A stretch of DNA of 64,000 nucleotides. Origin: Martelella sp. HB161492 (lineage in GTDB: Bacteria; Pseudomonadota; Alphaproteobacteria; Rhizobiales; Rhizobiaceae). A model generated the notes under the pieces. That model saw only the letters and a list, made by a program, of their open reading frames with translations. It had not been told where the DNA came from and ran no database searches. Of the stretch, positions 27,901 to 36,172 are shown piece by piece. The number at the start of each line of letters is the position of its first letter. Position 1 is the first letter of the stretch. The stretch lies in assembly GCF_013184775.1 (NCBI RefSeq), contig NZ_JAATVV010000002.1, positions 214,301 to 278,300 of the forward strand. The letters run 5' to 3'. The translations under genes and the position numbers were made by a program.

Positions 27901-29393
27901 CCAGGCAACAGGCGCCGGATCCGATCCGCGCCTGCCTTGAGCTGGCCTCTGTCGTCGGCCTTCAGGAAGACACGTTGCTGCTGGCGCGCGATGGCATCGA
28001 ATATGGCATCGAGGATTCTGCCGCGCCGATCCGCAGCAAGGATGGTGAGGTGCTGGGAGCCGTTCTCGTGTTCCACGACGTCAGCGAGCAAAGACGCCTG
28101 TCGCGCGAAATGTCCTATCGGGCAAGCCATGATCAGCTCACCGGCCTGATCAACCGGTCGGAGTTTGACCGCCGACTCACCCGCCTGTTCGACAAGACCA
28201 TGGATGGTCGCGGCGAACATGTGCTGCTGTTCATCGATCTCGACCAGTTCAAGATCGTCAATGACAGCTGCGGCCATTCTGTCGGCGATGATCTCCTGCG
28301 CAAGGTCAGCGCCCTGATGGTCGAAACCGTTCGCGCGGAAGATACGGTGGCGCGGCTTGGCGGCGACGAATTTGCCATTCTGCTCGAATATTGCACGCCC
28401 GACGTCGCCACGGCGATTGCCCAGGCCATCTGTGACAAGATGAACGACTTTCGCTTTGTCCATGACGGCAGGGCTTTCCGGGTCGGCACCAGTATCGGAC
28501 TTGTTCCGATCACCTCGGCCTCCCTGAGCGTACCGGCCATCCTGCAGGCCGCCGATACCGCGTGTTACGCCGCCAAGGAAGCTGGGCGCAACCGGGTCCA
28601 GATCTGGAGCCCGGATAATGCCAGCAAGGATAGCGAACGGGGTGAGACCCGCTGGTCTGCCCGGCTTGAACAGGCCCTCGAACAGGAGGGCTTCGAACTG
28701 CATGTGCAGAATATCTTCGGCCTGCCAGAAGACAACACGCCGAAATATGCCGAGGTTCTGCTGCGGCTGAAAGGCGAAAATGGCGAAATCATCCGCCCCA
28801 ATGCCTTCCTGTCATCGGCCGAGCGCTTCAACCTGATCACCCGCATCGATCACTGGGTCGTCGCCCATGTCATCAGCTATCTTGAGCAGCATGGTTCTGC
28901 TGAAAACGCGGCAATTGAGCGCTATTTCGTCAATATTTCAGCCCGCGCGATCGGCGATCGCTCGTTTCACCGCTTTGTCATCGAGCGGCTCGAACACACG
29001 GACCAAACCGTGCGGGAACGGCTCTGCTTCGAAATCACCGAACAGGCAGCGATTTCGAACATGACGGACGTCGCAGCCTTTGCAGAAGCGGCACGGGCAT
29101 TGGGCGTCGCGATCGCGCTCGATGATTTTGGCGCCGGTGGCTCGTCCTTCGGCTATCTCAAGCGGCTGCCGGTCGACTTCCTCAAATTCGAGGGGCGATT
29201 CGCGCAGGGGCTGGAGGAAGATCCCCTCAATGCCGCAACGATCCGCTCCTTCGTCGAAGTCACCGCGATTCTCAGTTTGAGGTGCATTGCAAAATTCATC
29301 CCAGACACGAAAACGGCGATAAGGCTGGCCGATCTCGGAGTCGGTTTCGGACAGAGCTATCTCTTCCACAAACCTGAACCGTTGCAGAATTGA
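24909..29393 (+). CDS. GAF-(PAS)7-GGDEF-EAL sensor, cyclic-di-GMP signalling
   Basis: Very large cytosolic sensor, 1494 residues, without transmembrane segments. Order: GAF (about 20-160), seven PAS modules (about 175-290, 300-415, 425-550, 555-675, 685-805, 815-935, 940-1060), GGDEF (1070-1230), EAL (1245-1490). The cyclase motif is intact (RLGGDEFAIL near 1147-1156) with an RAED inhibitory-site motif 5 residues before it. The EAL domain is degenerate: EVL replaces EAL, the LKFEG segment replaces the usual VDxxKID, and IAKFIPD lacks the usual catalytic glutamate, while DDFGAGGSSFGYL is kept. I therefore expect diguanylate cyclase activity and a non-catalytic or regulatory EAL. The start has a weak ribosome site. 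Confidence 0.9.
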   Translation: MEESEQLEEKRLKALYELNVLDSAPEPEFEALVQAAAIVCGTPISLISLLERDRQWFKANVGLEDVTETPRSVSFCAHAIKNDSLMEVQDATRDPRFSDNPLVTGSPDIRFYAGVPLTLSSGEKVGTLCVIDTKAKALSEEQKAILSHLATAAVRALEIRMAALHEKELVSLEWRAQSILENSFDAVLSMDCRGRIQHWNRAAERMFGFSAEQAEGQPLDLILPPEKRESEGALLKRLDKNLTSRSFRTERQHKNGDRLPVSISIGPVLDSDGVMVGATEIIRDISDIEKTNRELADAERRVRRLYQSTPAMLHSIDAEGRLLSVSDRWLEVMGYSRDEVIGRLSSSFMTEESHIKSTTEMLPAFLKSGHCEDIEYQMVTRAGDVIDVLLSAILERDADGKPMRSMAIIENITARRKAEKALRTERRRLAQIIQATQAGTWEWNVETGELRLNRQWASIIGEQPDSLGKVTIQTWLERLHPDDDQLSRDRLAEHFAGKTENYQCEVRLRHNDGHWVWVLGRGQVISRTHDGKPEWMFGTHQDISQRKAEEQELRKSREFLDRTGRLAGVGGWELNLETQDLFWSDETCRIHGVALGHKPDLAEAISYYAPEAREAVDAAVTRSIATGESFDIELPLINAKGDQIFVRSVGSTQFENGKPIRVAGAFQDITERVSQRKALEEVNERIAVATENGRIGIWDANLVTGKTLYSEIWCSLIGYRQDEVPDNGFEWLNFIHPDDMERAKNSDAAHIRGEAPYFEEQFRMRHKDGHWVWILDRGRVTARDEDGNPTRMIGTHTDITRQKQQEEERFLLGERMAIATTSGGIGIWELNIETGEPGWDPIMYELYGHSGVADESVAVIWQRQVHLEDRERVREAVATAIAEESLLDEEYRVVWPDGSVHHLHIAARVVAEEQQRPRRMIGAAWDVTDERQLALELAEQHELMRVTLHSIGDAVITTNADGVVQWLNPVAERMTGWSLAEARDMASSRVFNIVHEETRQQAPDPIRACLELASVVGLQEDTLLLARDGIEYGIEDSAAPIRSKDGEVLGAVLVFHDVSEQRRLSREMSYRASHDQLTGLINRSEFDRRLTRLFDKTMDGRGEHVLLFIDLDQFKIVNDSCGHSVGDDLLRKVSALMVETVRAEDTVARLGGDEFAILLEYCTPDVATAIAQAICDKMNDFRFVHDGRAFRVGTSIGLVPITSASLSVPAILQAADTACYAAKEAGRNRVQIWSPDNASKDSERGETRWSARLEQALEQEGFELHVQNIFGLPEDNTPKYAEVLLRLKGENGEIIRPNAFLSSAERFNLITRIDHWVVAHVISYLEQHGSAENAAIERYFVNISARAIGDRSFHRFVIERLEHTDQTVRERLCFEITEQAAISNMTDVAAFAEAARALGVAIALDDFGAGGSSFGYLKRLPVDFLKFEGRFAQGLEEDPLNAATIRSFVEVTAILSLRCIAKFIPDTKTAIRLADLGVGFGQSYLFHKPEPLQN

Positions 29394-29417
29394 CCCACCA
29401 CATTCCGGCATCAGTGA

Positions 29418-29443
29418 ACATTTTCACGGAAACGTGAAAATGT
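29418..29443 (+). terminator. GAAA-tetraloop hairpin after the GGDEF-EAL gene
   Basis: An 11-base-pair perfect stem (ACATTTTCACG / CGTGAAAATGT) closed by a GAAA tetraloop lies 25 bases after the stop. There is no long T run after it, so it may be a weak terminator or a 3'-end stabiliser. Confidence 0.45.
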
Positions 29444-29978
29444 GTTGCTGTGACGTGTTAGCACACAACTTTCGCTAAAATTGACACTCATCATTTCTGC
29501 AACCATAAGATCGCAATTAAAAAGTACTGACTATTCAAGTCTACAATCCACGGCAGCAGCATAACCGCGGATATCCTTTATAAAATAAATACATTTCAGT
29601 AACTTACCCTATCAACCTCGTTCAGCAAATGTCCCACTCCTAAAGCAGCAACCCTGGGCAAGCCTTCCAAACTAATATGCTAGCATACATTTGTTGCGGC
29701 TTTTTCCCGATCAGCGTATCCATAGGCCACGAGCTAGTGAGGTACGTAAATCAAACGGACCTCGCATTGGGCTCGGTAGAAAATCGGGGGGCATTTCGGT
29801 CTGGGGAGAGCGCTGCGCTGAAACAATTTCACGTCGGATCGCGCACATTACGAATCATCGATCACACGCTGAAATCACAGTTTCTTCGCAAGTGCACACA
29901 GCCAAGGGCACCGCTGGTGCCCGACGAAATATCCCGGTTTCGATTGAAACACCGGCAACCAGTTCTCTGGGAGGTTTT
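29444..29978. other. gene-free leader region before the TRAP operon
   Basis: About 530 bases with no convincing gene. The first part is AT-rich. A 12-base perfect palindrome lies at 29676-29687, and a short hairpin GGGCACC-GCT-GGTGCCC lies at 29906-29922 in the presumed leader of the TRAP binding-protein gene. A frame open from 29691 into that gene is not family-like and is read as non-coding. Confidence 0.6.
29676..29687. promoter_or_regulatory. 12-bp palindrome, candidate operator of TRAP operon
   Basis: TATGCTAGCATA is a perfect palindrome in an otherwise unstructured AT-rich stretch, 292 bases before the TRAP binding-protein start. It could be a GntR- or LacI-type operator for sugar-acid uptake genes, but no regulator gene is next to it. 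Confidence 0.35.
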
Positions 29979-30962
29979 ATGTACAGATACAGCAAGTTCG
30001 GCCTTGGCATCGCAACGGCCCTCGCATTTGGCGCACTCGCCAGCTCGGCTTCGGCCCTCACCCTGCGCGTTTCGGACTCGCACAATGCCGACCACTCGAC
30101 CGTGATTGCCCTTGAGGAAATGGGCCAGCATCTCGATGAACGCACCAATGGTGAAGTCAAGTTCAAGGTGTTCCCGAACGGCGTTCTCGGCACCGAAGCG
30201 GAAATGATCAATCAGCTGCGCACCGGCATTCTCGACATCGTGCGCACCAACCCGGCCGACCTGGAAAAGTTCAATCCGGTCTATAGCGCCTTCCTGCTTC
30301 CCTACCTGTTTAACGACGATGCAAGCGCAACCGTCGCTATGAATGCAGTCAAGGACGAGGTCTTCCAGACCCACCTCGACACCGGCTTCATGGGCATTGC
30401 CTGGAATATTGCACCGTCGCGCAGCTTCTACACGGTCAACAAGCAGATCAACACACCCGAAGATCTCGCTGGCCTGAAGATCCGCGTTCCCAACAGCCGT
30501 TCCATGGCCGATGCCGTGCAGCTTCTGGGCGCAACCCCGACGCCGATTCCGTTCGGTGACGTCTATACCGCCCTGCAGCAGGGTATTGTCGATGGCGCGG
30601 AAGGCAGCCCCGCTGCCCTGATCGATTCCAAACAGGTCGAGATCGTCAAATATTTCAGCTACGACCGCCACTTCCTGATCCCGGATGTGATGATCATCTC
30701 GACCAAGAGCTGGGACAAGCTGACGGATGAGCAGAAGGCCATCTTCGAAGATGAAGCCGCGATCTACACCAAGCGTGTTGACGAGCTGGAAGCCGCCAAG
30801 AACGCAAAGTCGCTCAAGGAATGCGAAGATGCCGGCGTGATCTTCACGGAAGTCGACATGACCCCGTTCAAGGCACGCGTTCAGCCGCTCTATGACGAAA
30901 TCGCCGCCTCCAACCCGGAAGCTGCAGCGATCGTCGACAAGATCATCGCGGCCCAGCAGTAA
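29979..30962 (+). CDS. TRAP transporter substrate-binding protein, DctP family
   Basis: Periplasmic binding protein of 327 residues. Sec signal peptide at 1-25 (ATALAFGALASSASA), mature part starting LTLRVSDSHN. DctP-family features include GILDIVRTN, the conserved-arginine segment GLKIRVPNSRSMADAVQLLG that contacts the ligand carboxylate, and VYTALQQGIVDGAEGSPAAL. The start is set by GGGAGG 4-5 bases before ATG 29979. With the downstream alpha-galacturonidase, the likely ligand is a galacturonide or another acidic sugar. It is first of the operon binding protein / DctQ / DctM / GH4. Confidence 0.92.
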   Translation: MYRYSKFGLGIATALAFGALASSASALTLRVSDSHNADHSTVIALEEMGQHLDERTNGEVKFKVFPNGVLGTEAEMINQLRTGILDIVRTNPADLEKFNPVYSAFLLPYLFNDDASATVAMNAVKDEVFQTHLDTGFMGIAWNIAPSRSFYTVNKQINTPEDLAGLKIRVPNSRSMADAVQLLGATPTPIPFGDVYTALQQGIVDGAEGSPAALIDSKQVEIVKYFSYDRHFLIPDVMIISTKSWDKLTDEQKAIFEDEAAIYTKRVDELEAAKNAKSLKECEDAGVIFTEVDMTPFKARVQPLYDEIAASNPEAAAIVDKIIAAQQ

Positions 30963-31066
30963 AAGGCTCCCGCCCGATGGCGCAGACAAGCGACATCGCC
31001 CCGGCAACGGGGCGGTGTTGAGAAGCCAGGCCTTCTCCAGCCTTCCACTATCACTGAGGTTTCCTC

Positions 31067-31558
31067 ATGAATAATATAAGAACCATACTGGAAAGGACGG
31101 TCCTCACTCTCATCACCGTCTTTCTGGCCCTGCTGGTGATCATGGCGACATGGCAGGTTATTGCCCGCTACCTGCTCAACTCACCCTCGCAATTCACCGA
31201 TGAAGCCCTGCGCTACACCATGATCTGGTCCGTCTATCTCGGCGCCTCCTATGCCTTTGGCCTGACGGACCGCCACATGTCGCTCGGTCTGATCAAGGAA
31301 ATGTTCAAGGGCAAGAAGCGCCTTGTGCTTGAGGCCTTCAATTACATCGCCGTGATGCTGTTCATCGTGCTGGTGCTGATCAAGGGCGGCTTCAATCTCG
31401 TATCGATGGGCGTCGGCCAGCATTCCGACAGCCTCGATCTGCCAATGAACCTCGTCTACTCGATCATTCCGATTGCGGGTTTTCTGTCCCTCTTCTTCAA
31501 GACGCTCAATTTCCGCGACGTCGTGAGGGAAATCAGGAGCGAAGAAAATGGATACTGA
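31067..31558 (+). CDS. TRAP transporter small permease, DctQ family
   Basis: Inner-membrane protein, 163 residues, four predicted helices (about 12-32, 50-67, 90-110, 130-150). The family pattern LLVIMATWQVIARYLLNSP and DEALRYTMIWSVYLGASYAF is present. It overlaps the DctM gene by 11 bases, so the two are coupled and form the sodium-driven membrane part of the transporter. Confidence 0.92.
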   Translation: MNNIRTILERTVLTLITVFLALLVIMATWQVIARYLLNSPSQFTDEALRYTMIWSVYLGASYAFGLTDRHMSLGLIKEMFKGKKRLVLEAFNYIAVMLFIVLVLIKGGFNLVSMGVGQHSDSLDLPMNLVYSIIPIAGFLSLFFKTLNFRDVVREIRSEENGY

Positions 31559-32852
31559 AATCGTCGCCGCCATTCTCATACCCCTGTTCCTGATCTTCCT
31601 GCTCTGCGGCATGCCGATCGCCATTGGCATCGGCCTTTCCTCCCTTGCCGCGATCGCGGTCATCCTGCCGGTCGACCAGATCTTCTTCCAGGGTGCGCAG
31701 AAGATGTTCGGCGGCATCGACAGCTTCTCCATGCTGGCTGTGCCATTCTTCATGCTCGCCGGCAATATCATGAACCATGGCGGCATCGCCCGAAAGCTCA
31801 TCAACCTCGCGCTGATGGTCGGCGGACGCATGCCGGGTGCACTGGCGCACGCCAATGTCATGGGCAACATGCTGTTCGGCACGCTGTCCGGTTCGGGCAT
31901 GGCCTGTGCGGCTGCCATCGGCGGCACCATGGCACCGATCCAGCGCGAAAAGGGCTATGACCCCGCCTTCTCGGCTGCCATCAATGTCGCATCCGGCCCG
32001 GTCGGCATGCTGATCCCGCCGAGCGGCCTTCTGATCCTGTTCTCGATCGTCTCGGGCGGTGTTTCGGTTGCCGGCCTGTTCATGGGCGGCTGGATCCCCG
32101 GCATCCTGTGGGGCCTGGCTGTCATGGCTGTCGCCTATGTCATGGCCAAGAAGTACAATCTTCCGACCGAAAGATCGACGCTGACGGCTGGTCAGAAGTT
32201 CCGTCTGGTCCTCGACTCGATCCCGGCACTGATGCTGATCGTCATCGTCATGGGCGGCATTGTCGGCGGTGTGTTCACCGCAACGGAAGGCGCGGCCGTC
32301 GCCGTTGTCTACAGCCTCGGCCTGTCGTTCTACTACGGCAACATCAACCGCAAGATGCTGATCTCGACGCTGATGGATACGGCTGTCACCACCGGTGTCA
32401 TCCTGTTCCTGGTTGCAGTCTCGAGCCTGATGAGCTGGATCATGGCCTATGCCCAGATCCCGCAGATGGTCGGCGATTTCCTGCTGAACGTGACCGACAA
32501 CAAGATCGTTCTGCTGCTGATCATCAATGTCGCGCTGCTGATCCTCGGCACCTTCATGGATGCGACACCGGCAATCCTGATCTTCACCCCGATCCTGATG
32601 CCGATCTGCACCCAGATGTTCGGCATGGACCCGATTCAGTTCGGCGTCATGATGATCTTCAACCTCGGTATCGGCAACATCACCCCGCCGGTCGGTTGCG
32701 TGCTCTTCGTTGGCGCTGCCGTTGGCGAGGTCAAGATCGAAAAGGTCGTTCCCTACCTGGTTCCCGTCTTCTTCGCGCTGGTCGGCGTGCTGATGCTGGT
32801 CACCTATATCCCCGCAGTCAGCCTGTTCCTGCCGCGCCTGTTCGGGCTTTGA
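31548..32852 (+). CDS. TRAP transporter large permease, DctM family
   Basis: Inner-membrane transport subunit of 434 residues with about 12 helices, the usual length. Characteristic segments are FFMLAGNIMNHGGIARKLIN, GTLSGSGMACAAAIGGTMAP, IPPSGLLILFSIVSGGVSVA and TPPVGCVLFVGAAVGEVKIE. The opposite strand shows a long open frame (31533-32948) that is only its low-complexity shadow. Confidence 0.93.
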   Translation: MDTEIVAAILIPLFLIFLLCGMPIAIGIGLSSLAAIAVILPVDQIFFQGAQKMFGGIDSFSMLAVPFFMLAGNIMNHGGIARKLINLALMVGGRMPGALAHANVMGNMLFGTLSGSGMACAAAIGGTMAPIQREKGYDPAFSAAINVASGPVGMLIPPSGLLILFSIVSGGVSVAGLFMGGWIPGILWGLAVMAVAYVMAKKYNLPTERSTLTAGQKFRLVLDSIPALMLIVIVMGGIVGGVFTATEGAAVAVVYSLGLSFYYGNINRKMLISTLMDTAVTTGVILFLVAVSSLMSWIMAYAQIPQMVGDFLLNVTDNKIVLLLIINVALLILGTFMDATPAILIFTPILMPICTQMFGMDPIQFGVMMIFNLGIGNITPPVGCVLFVGAAVGEVKIEKVVPYLVPVFFALVGVLMLVTYIPAVSLFLPRLFGL

Positions 32853-32864
32853 GATGAAATTCGC

Positions 32865-32986
32865 TCGGCCCCGCCCTCCCGGGGCCGAGAAAAAGGCCGC
32901 AGTGTTCCCGTCTTTCTCCATACGGGATCTCCCAACCTGCGACCGCAAGGCACGGATGGCCGGGCCTACTCACCCCGGCCATCCGT
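32865..32986 (+). promoter_or_regulatory. two hairpins between dctM-type and GH4 genes
   Basis: TCGGCCCC/GGGGCCGA forms a stem at 32865-32888, and a 13-base-pair stem (ACGGATGGCCGGG / CCCGGCCATCCGT, 9-base loop) lies at 32952-32986. Neither is followed by a T run. They may protect the TRAP transcript end or lower expression of the enzyme gene relative to the transporter. Confidence 0.5.
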
Positions 32987-33020
32987 AAATTCTGGCAAGA
33001 AAAACAAAGGAATTGATCTG

Positions 33021-34370
33021 ATGAAGGACATCAAGATCACGTATATCGGCGGCGGAAGCCAGCAATGGGCCCTGCATCTGATGGCCGATCTCGCGCTTTC
33101 GAAGTCGCTGTCGGGTGTTCTGACGCTCTATGACATCGACAATGCCGCCGCCCTGAAGAACCAGGAAATCAGCAAGAATATCTTCGGCCGCCCCGAAGCC
33201 ACCGGTAAGTTCACCGTCGAAGTCGAGGCCGATCTCGATACCGCTCTGAAGGGCTCAGACTTCGTCGTCATCTCCATCGAGCCCGGCGCCATCGAAAAGC
33301 GCTTCATCGACCTCAAGATCCCGGAAAAATACGGCATCTATCAGAGCGTTGGTGACACGACCGGCCCCGGCGGCATTGCCCGCGCCCTCCGTTCGGTTCC
33401 CGTAACGGCCGATTTCGCCCATCACATCATGGCTGTCTGCCCCGATGCCTGGGTGATCAACTACACCAATCCGATGGCATGGTGCACCGGCGCATTGTTT
33501 GCCGCAGAACCCGACATCAAGGCCGTCGGCTGCTGCCACGAAGTGTTCCACACCCAGGAAATGCTGGGCCGCTGGGTTCGCGACACCTATAAGGTCGACA
33601 TGCCGAAGCGCCACGACATCGTGCTTGATATTTCCGGCGTCAACCACTTCACCTTCGCCACCGAAGCGATGTGGAACGGCAAGAGCATTCTGGCCGAATT
33701 CAAGGCCTCGCAGCCCGAAAATGACCGCGAGCAGCTGCTGAAGAACGCGCTGACCCGCGAAGCTGAGGAAAACTGGTTCGATTGCGACTTCCGCATCGCC
33801 ACCGACTTCCTCAACCGATTTGGCGTTCTTGGCGCGGCCGGCGACCGGCATCTCGCCGAATTCGTGCCCTTCTACCTGACCTCCAAGGAAGAGCTGAACA
33901 GCTGGGGCGTTGCCATGACGCCTTATGAATGGCGCGTCCGCCGCACCAAGGAGCAGGACAAGGCACGTCAGGCATTCCTCGAAGCCGACCTCAAGCCTTC
34001 CGGTGAAGAAGGCGTTCTGATGATCGAAGCGCTGGCCGGAGCCGAAGGTGCCGTATGCCGCACCCAGTGCAACCTGCCCAACATGGGCCAGAACCGCGAT
34101 GCCGCCATCGGCGCCATCGTCGAAAGCTATGGCCGTGTCTCCTACAACAAGATCGAGCCGATCGCCTGCGGCGTTCTGCCCGCGGCCGTCCAGTCGCTGG
34201 AAGACCGCAACCTCACGATCCAGAAGATCGTCCTCGACGGCATCATGTCGAAGGACAAGGCCAAGATCTACGAAGGCTTCGCCATCGACCCGCTGATCTC
34301 GCTGTCCTCAGCTGAAAATGCCCAGCTTTTCGACGAGATCTGGGCCGCATCGGAAGTGCCGTTCAACTGA
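33021..34370 (+). CDS. GH4 alpha-galacturonidase, CHEV type
   Basis: Cytosolic glycoside hydrolase family 4 enzyme of 449 residues, which uses NAD and a divalent metal. The Rossmann start is KITYIGGGSQQW, the NYTNPM segment is at about 153-158, and the active-site motif is CHEV at residues 172-175. CHEV is the motif reported for alpha-galacturonidases such as Bacillus LplD, distinguishing them from other GH4 enzymes. The product, D-galacturonate, fits the gli and gci genes 1-3 kb away. It is the last gene of the TRAP operon, preceded by a gap with two hairpins and followed by a strong terminator. Ribosome site AAAGGA is 10 bases upstream. Confidence 0.85.
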   Translation: MKDIKITYIGGGSQQWALHLMADLALSKSLSGVLTLYDIDNAAALKNQEISKNIFGRPEATGKFTVEVEADLDTALKGSDFVVISIEPGAIEKRFIDLKIPEKYGIYQSVGDTTGPGGIARALRSVPVTADFAHHIMAVCPDAWVINYTNPMAWCTGALFAAEPDIKAVGCCHEVFHTQEMLGRWVRDTYKVDMPKRHDIVLDISGVNHFTFATEAMWNGKSILAEFKASQPENDREQLLKNALTREAEENWFDCDFRIATDFLNRFGVLGAAGDRHLAEFVPFYLTSKEELNSWGVAMTPYEWRVRRTKEQDKARQAFLEADLKPSGEEGVLMIEALAGAEGAVCRTQCNLPNMGQNRDAAIGAIVESYGRVSYNKIEPIACGVLPAAVQSLEDRNLTIQKIVLDGIMSKDKAKIYEGFAIDPLISLSSAENAQLFDEIWAASEVPFN

Positions 34371-34378
34371 CGCCAAGG

Positions 34379-34462
34379 CCCGAAAGTCGTTGCCGATTTT
34401 CGGAAACCACAATGCGTCGCAGCAATAAGCGAGAGCGCCCGTATCGACAGATGGCGCTCTGG
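34379..34462 (+). repeat. degenerate RIME-like element
   Basis: Right after the GH4 stop, an imperfect hairpin (CGAAAGTCG...CGATTTTCGG) is followed by a spacer and GAGCGCC...GGCGCTC. This is the same two-hairpin order as the three clearer copies in this window, but sequence identity is low, so it may be an old or different member. Confidence 0.45.
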
Positions 34463-34510
34463 CCAAAAACACCAGCTTTGCCGGACGGGTGCCGCCTTCC
34501 GGTCCTTTGC

Positions 34511-34539
34511 GGCCCTGCAGCAATGCAGGGCCTTTTTTT
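34511..34539 (+). terminator. intrinsic terminator of the TRAP/GH4 operon
   Basis: Perfect 9-base-pair stem GGCCCTGCA / TGCAGGGCC with a GCAA loop, followed by seven T residues. Confidence 0.92.
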
Positions 34540-34694
34540 AGCGTCCTGCACATTCAAGCGCTGACGCACACCGATCTGCCCCCCGGCCATCCGATGAATG
34601 CCCCGGGACAGCCCCTCCCCCGAAAGCCGGACAAAAGCGTCTTGGCGAAACCCTCAATTCATGGCAACCTATAGATGCAAATCGGGGGATTTCC

Positions 34695-35183
34695 ATGAGA
34701 GCCAAACTGCTTTTTTCGGCCATGTCACTGGGATTACTGAGCAGTTGCATCATGGCGCCGGAGCCCGCTTCGCCATTTGATCCGCAAGAGGCTGCATTCA
34801 TTCATGAGGACGGTGAAAACACCATCCGCGGTGAAGCCTTTCTCAGAAAGGAAAGCGGCGGTGTCGTCTATGCTGCCGGATCGAGCGTCAGACTGATCCC
34901 GAAAACCGCCTATGCGGCCGAAAGGCTCGATGCGCTCTATCGTGGCGGCAAGATCAATACCATCATATCGGCATCGCCGCCGCCGCCCGACTATGAAGCG
35001 GCGATGAGACAGACGAAGGCAAATGGCAGGGGCCGCTTTGAATTCGACCATGTCGCGGATGGCTCCTACTATATCGTCACCAAGATAAAATGGGGCAAGC
35101 ACAACGCCGAAGGCGGTGCCATCCGCGAAGCGGTCACGGTGTCCGGCGGCCAGTCTGTCGAGATCATCATGGATGGGCGTTGA
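34695..35183 (+). CDS. lipoprotein with carboxypeptidase-regulatory-like fold
   Basis: Hypothetical lipoprotein of 162 residues. Signal peptide with a lipobox LSSC, so Cys18 would be lipidated; the next residue is Ile, so outer-membrane sorting is possible. The mature part holds a beta-sandwich pattern ending GRGRFEFDHVADGSYYIVTK and VTVSGGQSVEIIMDG, like carboxypeptidase regulatory-like or transthyretin-type domains. GGGGGA precedes the ATG. It faces the gli gene tail to tail. No link to galacturonate metabolism is seen beyond position. Confidence 0.7.
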   Translation: MRAKLLFSAMSLGLLSSCIMAPEPASPFDPQEAAFIHEDGENTIRGEAFLRKESGGVVYAAGSSVRLIPKTAYAAERLDALYRGGKINTIISASPPPPDYEAAMRQTKANGRGRFEFDHVADGSYYIVTKIKWGKHNAEGGAIREAVTVSGGQSVEIIMDGR

Positions 35184-35295
35184 GGGAGCCCCCCCCGAGA
35201 GAGAAGAGCCGATCACCGCAAGAGACAGGGCTTTCCCGGCCGGGACCCGTCTCGCGTGCCGCCTCACCGGGTAAGACCGGACCTTGAGAACATCG

Positions 35296-36171
35296 TCAGG
35301 AGACCGGCCAGGGATTGAAGCCAAAGAGCGAACCGGGATTTTCAACAAGCGCCAGGTGCCGGCTATCGGCGTCCGGAAACCAGGACAGGACGGTGTCGGC
35401 AAGCGCGGCATCATCGGGATAGTCAATGCTGGTCTTGGCGTAATTGTGCGGCCAGTTGGTGCCCCAGATGATGCGTTCGGGCGCGTAGGCGGCAATGGCG
35501 CGGGCAATGCAGGCGATATCCTCATAGTCCGGCCCGCCGGAACGCGATGATTCGTAACAGCCGGCGAATTTGAAATAGCAATTGCCGCGATCGATGAGCC
35601 GCTTCACCAGAGAAAGCTCCGGCCCCTCAGGCGAAATCCCGCGGAAAAACTTGCCATGATGATCAAGGACCCAGCGCGAACGGATCTTCATCAGCGCCGC
35701 CTCGTGATCAAGGATATCGCTGCCGTCAAACTGCACGGCTGTCGTCCAGCCCATGTCGTTGGCGATGGCATCGACGGTAGCAAGCCCTTCCAGCCCGATG
35801 GCGCCGCCCGGCAGATCCATGATCCGCGCGCCGGTCACACCGGCATCGGCCAGCGCCTTCAGCTCACCCCGGCTTGTCCTGTCGCTCACCACCGCAACAC
35901 CGCGGGCGAGATCTCCCATGACGGCGAGCGCGGCGATGAGATTGCCGTTGTCGTGCTGATGGGCATTCCCCTGAGTGATCACCACCCGGTCAATTCCAAG
36001 CCAGCGCATGACGCTGCGATAGGCCTCGGCATCCGGCAGCGGCTCCTGCGGCAGGCCGGGACCGCCGGGCACCGCGGCAAATCCGGGCAGATACATATGC
36101 ATCTGGGTATCGATCGTACCGGGCGGCAGCGCCGTTTTTGGCGACGCACCGGAAAGCTTTCTCTCGATCAT
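35296..36171 (-). CDS. gli: D-galactarolactone isomerase (amidohydrolase superfamily)
   Basis: Cytosolic enzyme of 291 residues. It matches, in order, the Agrobacterium galactarolactone isomerase: GTIDTQMHMYLPG, MRWLGIDRVVITQGNAHQ, DNGN, GARIMDLPGGAIGL, RSRWVLDHHGKFFRGI, YFKFAGCYESSR, and RIIWGTNWPHN. It converts D-galactaro-1,4-lactone (from galacturonate oxidation) into the 1,5-lactone used by Gci. It sits 1 base downstream of gci on the same strand, so the two are one operon. Uronate dehydrogenase and the following dehydratase are not in the window. Confidence 0.88.
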   Translation of the reverse strand: MIERKLSGASPKTALPPGTIDTQMHMYLPGFAAVPGGPGLPQEPLPDAEAYRSVMRWLGIDRVVITQGNAHQHDNGNLIAALAVMGDLARGVAVVSDRTSRGELKALADAGVTGARIMDLPGGAIGLEGLATVDAIANDMGWTTAVQFDGSDILDHEAALMKIRSRWVLDHHGKFFRGISPEGPELSLVKRLIDRGNCYFKFAGCYESSRSGGPDYEDIACIARAIAAYAPERIIWGTNWPHNYAKTSIDYPDDAALADTVLSWFPDADSRHLALVENPGSLFGFNPWPVS

Positions 36172-36172
36172 C

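Noticed and set aside
29691-29978. 96-residue N-terminal extension of the TRAP binding protein
   Set aside because: A strong ribosome site and Sec signal begin at 29979; the extension is not family-like.
31533-32948. 471-codon minus-strand frame opposite the DctM gene
   Set aside because: Composition is dominated by Asp, His, Gln and Arg, the usual antisense shadow of a hydrophobic GC-rich gene; the plus strand carries clear TRAP motifs.
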